A stretch of 12,996 bases of DNA from Clostridia bacterium (GTDB taxonomy: Bacteria; Bacillota_A; Clostridia; Oscillospirales; CAG-272), in NCBI GenBank assembly GCA_017395725.1, contig JAFQOB010000274.1:1-12996 (forward strand), in the 5' to 3' direction. A model generated the notes under the pieces. It made no database searches. It had not been told where the DNA came from and saw only the letters and a list, made by a program, of their open reading frames with translations. The translations under genes were made by a program, and so were the position numbers. Shown piece by piece: positions 8,044 to 12,996 of the stretch. Positions within the stretch are counted from its first letter, which is position 1. The number at the start of each line of letters is the position of its first letter.

Positions 8044-8072
8044 TTGTGTATTCTTAGGTTAAATGATATAAT
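8044..8072 (+). promoter_or_regulatory. Extended -10 promoter of the DUF6062-like gene
   Basis: A perfect -10 TATAAT (8067-8072) is preceded by TGA (8064-8066), making an extended -10, with TTGTGT (8044-8049) 17 bp upstream as a partial -35. The predicted leader is about 25 nt. Confidence 0.75.
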
Positions 8073-8104
8073 AATACAAACGATATTAAAGGGGAATTTC
8101 TGTT

Positions 8105-8785
8105 ATGGAAAAAATATATACGATACCCGTCAACGAGGCTTTTGATGCCTGTATGGAAGATAAAACAAAGGGCTGTCCTTTCTGCGAAATGTTCAGAAAG
8201 GTGCAGGAAAATGAGCTTGACCTCATTCTCGGTGCCTCTATGATGGAGCCCGACGTGCGTATTAAGACAAATGAAATGGGCTTCTGCGATAAGCACTTTT
8301 CTATGATGATGAAGCGTAAGAACAGACTCGGGTTAGCCCTTATGCTCGAAAGCCACCTGGCCCACGTAGCAAAAGAATCAAAGGGCTTCGGTGCTATGAA
8401 GAAGATTGAAAAAATCAACGATAGCTGTTACATCTGCTCGCGTATTGACTACCATATCGAAAGAATGTTCGAGACTGCCGCTTGGCTTTACGATACAGAC
8501 AGAGCCTTTGAAGAAAAGATTAAGAATCAATCATATTTCTGTATGAATCATTACCATAAGTTTTTGACGGCAGGTAAAAATGAACTTAACAGAAAGAAAT
8601 ATGCCGACTTTGAACGTCTTGTTTCAAAAGTTAATGAGACATACTTAACAGAGCTAAGCGCAGACGTAAGTTGGTTCTGTAAAAAGTTTGACTACCGCTA
8701 CGACGAAGAGCCTTGGGGTAACGCGAAGAACGCCCCCGAAAGAGCTATTAAGTTCTTGACCGGCAGCTTGACAGAAACCGAATAA
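8105..8785 (+). CDS. DUF6062-like Cys/His-rich protein of unknown function
   Basis: A 226-aa protein that I recognise as resembling the clostridial DUF6062 family; its function is unknown to me. The key visible feature is an internal duplication of a likely metal-binding set. Module 1 is C24-x2-C27 with C61-x2-H64; module 2 is C108-x2-C111 with C146-x2-H149. The modules are offset by 84-85 residues, so each could bind one zinc as CCCH. A lone Cys192 follows in WFCKKFDYRY. There is no signal peptide or membrane helix, and the rest is charged and helix-rich, so the protein is probably cytosolic. AAAGGGGA (8088-8095) is 9 nt before the ATG. It has its own promoter and a strong terminator, hence monocistronic. 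The divergent gene is a DNA repair glycosylase, but nothing in the sequence proves a link. Zinc binding is inferred from residue spacing only. Confidence 0.75.
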   Translation: MEKIYTIPVNEAFDACMEDKTKGCPFCEMFRKVQENELDLILGASMMEPDVRIKTNEMGFCDKHFSMMMKRKNRLGLALMLESHLAHVAKESKGFGAMKKIEKINDSCYICSRIDYHIERMFETAAWLYDTDRAFEEKIKNQSYFCMNHYHKFLTAGKNELNRKKYADFERLVSKVNETYLTELSADVSWFCKKFDYRYDEEPWGNAKNAPERAIKFLTGSLTETE

Positions 8786-8789
8786 TATA

Positions 8790-8818
8790 CAAAAGCCCAA
8801 AAGGGCTTTTGTTTTTTT
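8790..8818 (+). terminator. Terminator of the DUF6062-like gene
   Basis: CAAAAGCCC (8790-8798) and GGGCTTTTG (8803-8811) form a perfect 9-bp stem with loop AAAA, followed by seven Ts, 4 bp after the stop codon. Confidence 0.93.
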
Positions 8819-8828
8819 AGGGTAAAAA

Positions 8829-8950
8829 AGTCAGGGCGTTCCGCCCCGAACCCCTGACAAAAGGTCGCTTTTTGAAAAAAGCGCCTCTTGACTCCACCAA
8901 AAACTTTGAAAAATTGGATTTATTAGGAACATAAGTTTGCACAAACCCGC
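8829..8950 (-). repeat. Interspersed repeat core, copy 3 (subtype without GC hairpin)
   Basis: Divergent copy of the core seen at 3300. It has the outer stem GTCAGGG / CCCTGAC (8830-8858 region) around GGGCG-ttc-CGCCC, then a CGCTTTTT / AAAAAGCG stem where other copies have CGTTTTT / AAAAACG, a paired change. The linker with GTTTGCACAAAC (to about 8946) is the same as in copy 1. It lies 3' of thiI in thiI's sense orientation. Confidence 0.78.
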
Positions 8951-8957
8951 TATTCAA

Positions 8958-8993
8958 GGTTCTTTGCCTACTTTCTTCCTTAAAGAAAGTAGG
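8958..8993 (-). repeat. Solo terminal hairpin of the 108-bp repeat, abutting the thiI stop codon
   Basis: GGTTCTTTGCC and the hairpin at 8967-8993 (arms CCTACTTTCTT and AAGAAAGTAGG) match the last partial unit of the array at 3744-3779. No full 108-bp unit is present. The hairpin ends at 8993 and the thiI stop codon starts at 8994, so on the mRNA the stem begins right after the stop codon. It has no U-tract; it could block 3' exonucleases rather than terminate. Confidence 0.85.
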
Positions 8994-10172
8994 TCATACT
9001 TCAGGTTCGATTTTTATTGTCTGGAGAGATTCCATTGCTTCTTTTTCGAGGGCTTCTATATCAATCTTCGCTTCCTGTTCAAGCACACGGAACATTTCAG
9101 GGCGAGTCTTGGGGTGTTTAGGAGTAAACACTGTACAACAATCTTCGTAGGGAAGTATTGAAGTCTCAAACGTATTAATCTTTCTTGAAATAGTAATAAT
9201 CTCTTCTTTATCCATACCGATACAAGGTCTGAACACGGGCATATTTACAACGGAGTCGGTAACGTTCAGCGCATCTAACGTCTGACTTGCAACCTGACCT
9301 AAGCTTTCGCCTGTAATAAGTGCACGGCACTTATTTCTGTTTGCAACCTTTTCTGCAAGACGCATCATAAAACGTCTAAGCAACAGGGTAAAATATTCCT
9401 CGTCGCAAAGTCGTCTCAATTCCTCTTGGATATGAGTAAGAGAAATAACGTGCACGTAGATATTACCCGAATATACGGAAACGAGTCTTGCAAGCTGCAA
9501 TACCTTTTCTTTTGCTCTCTCGCTTGTATAGGGGAAGCTTTCAAAGTGAACTGCATCAAGATTAAGTCCCCTCTTCGACATCATATAACCTGCAACGGGG
9601 CTGTCAATACCGCCTGAAAGCAAAAGCATAGCCTTACCGTTTGAGCCTACGGGCATACCGCCGGCACCTTTAAATGCACCTGCGTGAACGTAAGCGTTGG
9701 TTTCGCGAAGCTCAATTCTAACGGTTATTTCAGGGTTATCCATACTAACCTTAAGTCTGGGCATAACCTCAAGCACAGCACCGCCTACCTCTGCTGCAAT
9801 CTGCGGAGAGGTCAAGGGGAACTTCTTGTCGGAACGTCTTGCTTCAGCCTTAAAGCTGCTTTTTCCTTCGAGATATTGAGGCAGATATTCTGCCGCCTTT
9901 TTCTTTATATCATCAATATTCTTTTCGCAAACAACGGCACGGCTGACGGAAACAAAGCCAAATACCTTAAGAGCCGCCTCAAAAGCACCGTCAATATCGG
10001 CAAAATCATCTAACGGCTCAACGTAAGTGGTTGACTGTGATGCAGATACCTTAAAATTACCGTAAGGCTTGATACATTCCTTAAGTCTCTTTGCCAAAAG
10101 GTCTTCAAACCACTTTCTGTTAAGTCCCTTTAATACAAGCTCGCCCTGTTTACACAAAAGTATTTCTTTCAT
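8994..10172 (-). CDS. thiI: tRNA 4-thiouridine synthetase ThiI, short form
   Basis: ThiI, 392 aa, adenylates uridine 8 of tRNA and transfers sulfur to make 4-thiouridine; in some bacteria it also supplies sulfur for the thiamine thiazole. An N-terminal ferredoxin-like region and THUMP domain cover roughly residues 1-165, followed by the PP-loop SGGIDSP (186-192) and the later ALITGESLGQVASQT and ILPYEDCCTVFTPKHP motifs. There is no C-terminal rhodanese domain, so it matches the short Bacillus-type form rather than the E. coli 482-residue form. No cysteine desulfurase gene, the usual sulfur donor partner, is adjacent. The ATG has AAGGA (complement of 10182-10186) 9 nt upstream; another ATG 7 nt upstream is out of frame. 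The gene has a strong promoter of its own, and its stop codon abuts a repeat hairpin. Confidence 0.96.
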   Translation of the reverse strand: MKEILLCKQGELVLKGLNRKWFEDLLAKRLKECIKPYGNFKVSASQSTTYVEPLDDFADIDGAFEAALKVFGFVSVSRAVVCEKNIDDIKKKAAEYLPQYLEGKSSFKAEARRSDKKFPLTSPQIAAEVGGAVLEVMPRLKVSMDNPEITVRIELRETNAYVHAGAFKGAGGMPVGSNGKAMLLLSGGIDSPVAGYMMSKRGLNLDAVHFESFPYTSERAKEKVLQLARLVSVYSGNIYVHVISLTHIQEELRRLCDEEYFTLLLRRFMMRLAEKVANRNKCRALITGESLGQVASQTLDALNVTDSVVNMPVFRPCIGMDKEEIITISRKINTFETSILPYEDCCTVFTPKHPKTRPEMFRVLEQEAKIDIEALEKEAMESLQTIKIEPEV

Positions 10173-10209
10173 TTTTCATTTTCCTTTTTTTCTTTGTAAT
10201 GTCCTATTG

Positions 10210-10238
10210 ATTTTACACCAAATAGAGCCTTATGTCAA
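10210..10238 (-). promoter_or_regulatory. Sigma-A promoter of thiI
   Basis: On the minus strand a perfect -35 TTGACA (complement of 10233-10238) and a -10 TAAAAT (complement of 10210-10215) are separated by 17 bp. The predicted leader is about 30 nt. This is the strongest -35 in the window. Confidence 0.85.
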
Positions 10239-10253
10239 GAAGATAAAATCTTC
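10239..10253. promoter_or_regulatory. Palindrome next to the thiI -35 box
   Basis: GAAGAT-AAA-ATCTTC is a perfect 6-bp inverted repeat with a 3-bp centre. It lies directly upstream of the -35 box with no gap. The position suits a regulator site or an upstream element, but no known operator is recognised. Confidence 0.35.
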
Positions 10254-10273
10254 CGTAAAAATAAAAAACAAAG

Positions 10274-10397
10274 GTCAAGGGCGTTGCCCTGAAACCCACA
10301 AGGGAGCGTTTTTAAAAAACGCCCCTTGACCCCCAAAAACTTTAAAAAGCGGAGGGAACTCCCTCCGCTATAATATTAAGATAAATTGTTCGCACAA
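10274..10397 (-). repeat. Interspersed repeat, copy 4 (subtype with terminator hairpin)
   Basis: On the minus strand it runs TTGTGC (complement of 10392-10397), a GC-rich hairpin with T-run, AAAGTTTTTGGGGGTC, a GCGTTTTT-type stem, then an AGGGC / GCCCT hairpin. The order is the same as in the copy at 7014-7137. It lies 3' of jag in jag's sense orientation, in the 415-bp gap before thiI. Confidence 0.82.
10344..10370 (-). terminator. Terminator hairpin inside repeat copy 4
   Basis: AGCGGAGGGA and TCCCTCCGCT form a perfect palindromic stem (10349-10370), followed on the minus strand by five Ts. It is about 218 bp past the jag stop codon and is the likely end of the rnpA-yidD-yidC-jag transcript. 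The stem sequence differs from the matching hairpin at 7041, but the pairing is kept. Confidence 0.8.
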
Positions 10398-10411
10398 TCC
10401 CATTATTAAAA

Positions 10412-10557
10412 GGTTCTTTGCCTACTTTCTTCCCGCTTTCTTTCGCAGAAAGCTTGGCAAAGAACTTGCCTCTCGGGTCTCTACAAATTATTATTAGTAG
10501 TACAAACCCGATATTCGAGGTTTCTTTGCCGACTTTCTTTCCTTAAAAGAAAGTAGG
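10412..10557 (-). repeat. Single 108-bp repeat unit plus terminal hairpin
   Basis: One full unit (from 10412) followed, in exact 108-bp register, by a truncated unit (from 10519) ending in the hairpin 10529-10557 with arms CCGACTTTCTTT and AAAGAAAGTAGG. Some 20 bases before the unit (ending ATTATTAAAA) also match the array at 3420-3779. It is more diverged than the array units. Confidence 0.88.
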
Positions 10558-10574
10558 CGACCGTTTTGGCCGCC
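10556..10574 (-). terminator. Possible terminator hairpin just after jag
   Basis: On the minus strand GGCGGCC and GGTCGCC pair over 7 bp, with one G-U pair in RNA, around loop AAAAC, 13 nt after the jag stop codon. What follows is T-rich (ACTTTCTTTT) but not a clean T-run, so this may be a weak terminator or a stabilising stem. Confidence 0.4.
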
Positions 10575-10587
10575 CTTAAGTTCTTGT

Positions 10588-11238
10588 TTATTTATTCTTT
10601 TTAACTTTGTCTTCGAGGCAGATAACAATTTTTCTGTTATCGTCGGAACCGATAGAGTATGTTGACACGCCCTCGATATCCTGAATTTCAGAGTGAATAA
10701 TTCTTCTTTCGTAGGGGTTCATAGGTTCAAGAGTCATATTTCTGCCATTTTTACGAACTCTTGCAGCCATTCTTCTTGCCAAGGTTCTGAGCGTTTCTTC
10801 TCTCTTAGCTCTGTAGTTTTCGATATCAACAGTAATCTTTGAGTAATCGTCTTTATCCTCGTCGCCCTTGTTTGCAGTAAGGTTTGCAAGGTACTGAACC
10901 GCATCAAGAGTCTCACCGTGATGACCGATAAGCATACCTGCCGCTTCGCCCTCAAGTGTAATCTTAACGTCCTTACCGTTTACAACTTCGTCCTTGACCT
11001 CAACGTCAAGCTCCATATTCTTTACGAGAGTAGCAACAAAGTCAACAGCCTTTGTACCCGCGCTCATTTCGAAGTATACTCTAACTTTAGCAGGTGTTTC
11101 ACCAAAGCCAAGGAAACCCTTTTTTGCATTTTCTATAACTTCATACTGTGCCTTTTCAGCAACAACGTTAAGTTCTTTTAAGCCTTTTTCAATAGCTTCT
11201 TCAACAGTCTTTCCGTAAACAATAACTTCACGTATCAT
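10588..11238 (-). CDS. jag: RNA-binding protein Jag/KhpB (SpoIIIJ-associated)
   Basis: Jag/KhpB, 216 aa, is a cytosolic RNA-binding protein encoded next to YidC in most Firmicutes and linked to cell division and envelope regulation. All three family parts are visible: the Jag_N domain (about 1-52) with KKGFLGFG at 39-46, a KH domain with loop IGHHGETLDA (GHHG at 105-108), and a C-terminal R3H domain with NPYERRIIHSE (R178, H182). There is no transmembrane segment. The ATG has a full AAGGAG (complement of 11249-11254) 10 nt upstream, and the gene follows yidC after 42 bp, so it is the last gene of the operon. The usual next gene, mnmE, is missing here; repeats follow instead. Confidence 0.96.
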   Translation of the reverse strand: MIREVIVYGKTVEEAIEKGLKELNVVAEKAQYEVIENAKKGFLGFGETPAKVRVYFEMSAGTKAVDFVATLVKNMELDVEVKDEVVNGKDVKITLEGEAAGMLIGHHGETLDAVQYLANLTANKGDEDKDDYSKITVDIENYRAKREETLRTLARRMAARVRKNGRNMTLEPMNPYERRIIHSEIQDIEGVSTYSIGSDDNRKIVICLEDKVKKNK

Positions 11239-11280
11239 CTGTTTAATTCTCCTTTATATAAAGTGTCTTTTCAGACCCGA

Positions 11281-12423
11281 TTATTCGTCTTTCTTTTTTG
11301 TGTCATCATCTTGTACGTCAGACACTTCAATCATACCCGCAAGACCACTCTTAGGAGCCTCCGGCTTTTTCTTTTTTTCGGGTTCGGGAGCAACGTAGTC
11401 CTCTTCATCGATTCTGTGGAGTGAACGAACCTTTTTCTTTTCGCCCGTACCGCTTGAAGATTTTTTATTTTTTGACTTACCGTTCATTTCTCTTTCAGCA
11501 TTCTTATAATCCTCTTCGGTAAACTTAGGCAAGGGCATAACCTTTGCTAAGATTATCTGCTGAATCGTGCCAAAAATATTATTGAAAATCCAGTAAATAC
11601 CGATAACTGCGGGAACAATAAAAGTAATATATACGCTCATCAAAGGCATCATCCAGTCCATCATTTTGGTGGAGCAGCCGGCAGCGGGGTCATTATTTTG
11701 TACGCCTTCGTTAGCGTTATACATAAACTTCTTGTTTATCTTCATAGACAAAAAGCTTATTACAAAGGTTAAAACAGGAACCAACCATAAAATTGTTATT
11801 GTATTAATAGCGGGAGTTTCTGCAAGATTAAGACCGAAAAAACTGAAGTTCGGGAGTTCTTCTACAGATTTAACGTACTCGCTAATTTGAGAGCTGAATT
11901 CGCTGAAATTATTTTTAATAATATCAACGAGCTGAATTTGGGACATAGACTTAATAGCCTTTTCAACAGTTTGTCCCTCAGTCAAAGTTTTTGAAACGAT
12001 TTCTTTAAGAGCATCGCTCTCGGTTATTGCCTTAACAACGTCTTTTGGAATACGGCAAAGGAATTCCAAAGGTCTGATAATTACTTGATAAAGACCGAGC
12101 AATATGGGAAGCTGAATGAGGAGAGGCAAACATCCGCCTGCGGGATTAAAATTCTCTCTCTGATAAAGCTCCATTATTTCGTTCTGCATTTTCTGCTGAG
12201 TAGGCTGGTCATTTCTTCCCTTATACTTATTTCTTATGGCCATTTCTTTTGGTCTCAGCGTAGCTTGCTTAATGGAATTTTTCTGCTGCTTTATGCTCAA
12301 GGGCAGCATGGCAATTTTTACAACAATTGCAAATAAAATAAGGCCTATGAGGTAATTCTTTCCGCCGATAATATAACAAAACTCGACCACATAGGCAAAT
12401 AATTTAAGAATTGCGTCTATCAA
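11281..12423 (-). CDS. yidC: Membrane protein insertase YidC/Oxa1 family
   Basis: YidC/SpoIIIJ-type insertase, 380 aa, which places proteins in the cytoplasmic membrane with or without Sec. Hydrophobic segments lie near residues 24-42, 99-117, 209-227 and 257-292. Lys36 in VVKIAMLPL sits five residues before the conserved Pro, where E. coli has groove Arg366, so the positive charge is kept. There is no lipoprotein cysteine or long N-terminal periplasmic domain. The extracytoplasmic stretch between the second and third segments is long (about 120-205), and the tail (about 305-380) is charged and Lys-rich, fitting ribosome contact. The start is TTG: AGAAGGAG (complement of 12431-12438) lies 7 nt upstream, an ideal distance, and it includes the first hydrophobic residues. 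It follows yidD by 33 bp. Confidence 0.95.
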   Translation of the reverse strand: MIDAILKLFAYVVEFCYIIGGKNYLIGLILFAIVVKIAMLPLSIKQQKNSIKQATLRPKEMAIRNKYKGRNDQPTQQKMQNEIMELYQRENFNPAGGCLPLLIQLPILLGLYQVIIRPLEFLCRIPKDVVKAITESDALKEIVSKTLTEGQTVEKAIKSMSQIQLVDIIKNNFSEFSSQISEYVKSVEELPNFSFFGLNLAETPAINTITILWLVPVLTFVISFLSMKINKKFMYNANEGVQNNDPAAGCSTKMMDWMMPLMSVYITFIVPAVIGIYWIFNNIFGTIQQIILAKVMPLPKFTEEDYKNAEREMNGKSKNKKSSSGTGEKKKVRSLHRIDEEDYVAPEPEKKKKPEAPKSGLAGMIEVSDVQDDDTKKKDE

Positions 12424-12456
12424 AGCTTTTCTCCTTCTTTACTAATTACAAAAATC

Positions 12457-12684
12457 TTACTTTTTCTTTTTTGTGGGAACGGGATCGTAGCCTCCTCGGC
12501 AAAAAGGGTTACATCTGAGTATTCTCCATATAGCAAGAATACTACCCTTGAAAAATCCGTGAATTTCCAATGCCTCAATAGCATACTGTGAGCATGTGGG
12601 ATAAAATCTGCATGAGGGCTTACTTTTCAGAGGCGAGATATATTTTTGATAGAGTCTGATCAAAAAAATAAAAATCCTTTTCAT
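12457..12684 (-). CDS. yidD: Membrane protein insertion efficiency factor YidD
   Basis: YidD, 75 aa, is a small membrane-associated protein that aids YidC-dependent insertion. The family core is plain: [19 protein letters not shown] with the conserved cysteines, then the [14 protein letters not shown] block. The N terminus ([14 protein letters not shown]) is a short amphipathic or hydrophobic helix. Its ATG overlaps the rnpA stop codon in the arrangement ATGA (12681-12684), and the upstream ribosome binding site is poor, so translation is probably coupled to rnpA. The Lys-rich end is typical of the family. Confidence 0.95.
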   Translation of the reverse strand: MKRIFIFLIRLYQKYISPLKSKPSCRFYPTCSQYAIEALEIHGFFKGSILAIWRILRCNPFCRGGYDPVPTKKKK

Positions 12685-12996
12685 ATCATTTCCAATTTTT
12701 TGAAGGCAAATACCATATCTTTTTCGAGGTCCGTTGATTTAGCGTTTACAGCAGTATCCCTTGCAACGAGAACGATAAGGTTACCTTTTTTGATACCGAA
12801 TTTTTTATCTGTCAAACGGTATCCCTCTCTTATAATTCTCTTAACGCGAGATCTTGTAACAGCTCCCCCGATTTTTTTGGTTACGGTAAGACCAACACGG
12901 TTAATAAACTGTTTACTTGGATTTTCTTTTTTGAGTTTTCCGGCGTGTCTGTCGGGTAAAACGTAAATAACAACGTGTTTTGTTGCAATTTTTTTA
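12681..12996 (-). CDS. rnpA: Ribonuclease P protein component RnpA (5' end outside window)
   Basis: Partial gene: about 104 codons are visible and the start lies beyond the window edge. RnpA is the protein subunit that binds the RNase P RNA and helps cut 5' leaders from pre-tRNAs. The reading frame contains [21 protein letters not shown], the RNR-box region in which most homologues read RNR[IVL]KR; here the central Asn is Ser (RSRVKR). Upstream, residues matching VVIYVLPDR and GLTVTKK fit the central sheet, and the end has [10 protein letters not shown]. The frame stays open from the window edge to a TGA that overlaps the yidD ATG. It is the first visible gene of the rnpA-yidD-yidC-jag operon; rpmH and the promoter would lie outside. 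Confidence 0.95.
   Translation of the reverse strand, partial: KKIATKHVVIYVLPDRHAGKLKKENPSKQFINRVGLTVTKKIGGAVTRSRVKRIIREGYRLTDKKFGIKKGNLIVLVARDTAVNAKSTDLEKDMVFAFKKLEMI

Noticed and set aside
10173..10587. Riboswitch upstream of thiI (thiamine pyrophosphate type)
   Set aside because: The predicted thiI leader is only about 30 nt, too short for a TPP riboswitch, and the rest of the gap is repeat sequence upstream of the promoter.

Overview
The window looks like chromosomal DNA from a low-to-moderate-GC Firmicute of the class Clostridia, probably near Ruminococcaceae/Oscillospiraceae. The evidence is strong AGGAG-type ribosome binding sites, consensus sigma-A promoters, U-tract terminators, the gene families present (YhcC-type radical SAM protein, Ogg1-type glycosylase, a DUF6062-like protein, a rhodanese-less ThiI, and a YidC that lacks a lipoprotein cysteine), and the rnpA-yidD-yidC-jag block that normally lies beside the replication origin. 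The taxonomic guess is inference. No phage, transposase, tRNA, rRNA or CRISPR array was seen.

Layout. Bases 40-3232 (+) carry a YhcC/TIGR01212-type radical SAM protein and then a second-type elongation factor G with its own promoter, a leader hairpin and a terminator. Bases 3300-3780 hold no gene: they contain an interspersed repeat and a 108-bp tandem array. Bases 3849-6961 (+) form a two-gene unit, a full half-size ABC exporter followed 20 bp later by mnmE. A repeat- and terminator-rich gap separates mnmE from a convergent ogg-type 8-oxoguanine glycosylase (7179-8018, -). A short divergent promoter region leads into a Cys/His-rich DUF6062-like protein (8105-8785, +). A third repeat copy separates it from thiI (8994-10172, -), which has a near-perfect promoter of its own. 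A fourth repeat copy fills 10274-10557. The window ends with the minus-strand operon rnpA (partial)-yidD-yidC-jag.

Functional themes. Most genes are housekeeping. They cover tRNA modification and maturation (mnmE, thiI, rnpA), membrane protein insertion (yidD, yidC, with the RNA-binding protein Jag/KhpB), translation (EF-G paralogue), oxidative DNA repair (ogg) and export (ABC). The common order rnpA-yidD-yidC-jag-mnmE is broken here: mnmE lies about 3.6 kb from jag, on the opposite strand and convergent with it.

The least explained signal is a composite repeat family at four loci. It has a conserved core with two hairpins, an optional GC-rich hairpin plus U-tract that looks like a terminator, and an optional array of 108-bp units with nested stems. 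Three of the four copies lie just 3' of a gene and in that gene's sense orientation. Several base changes between copies preserve the pairing. I cannot assign this family to a named element from memory.
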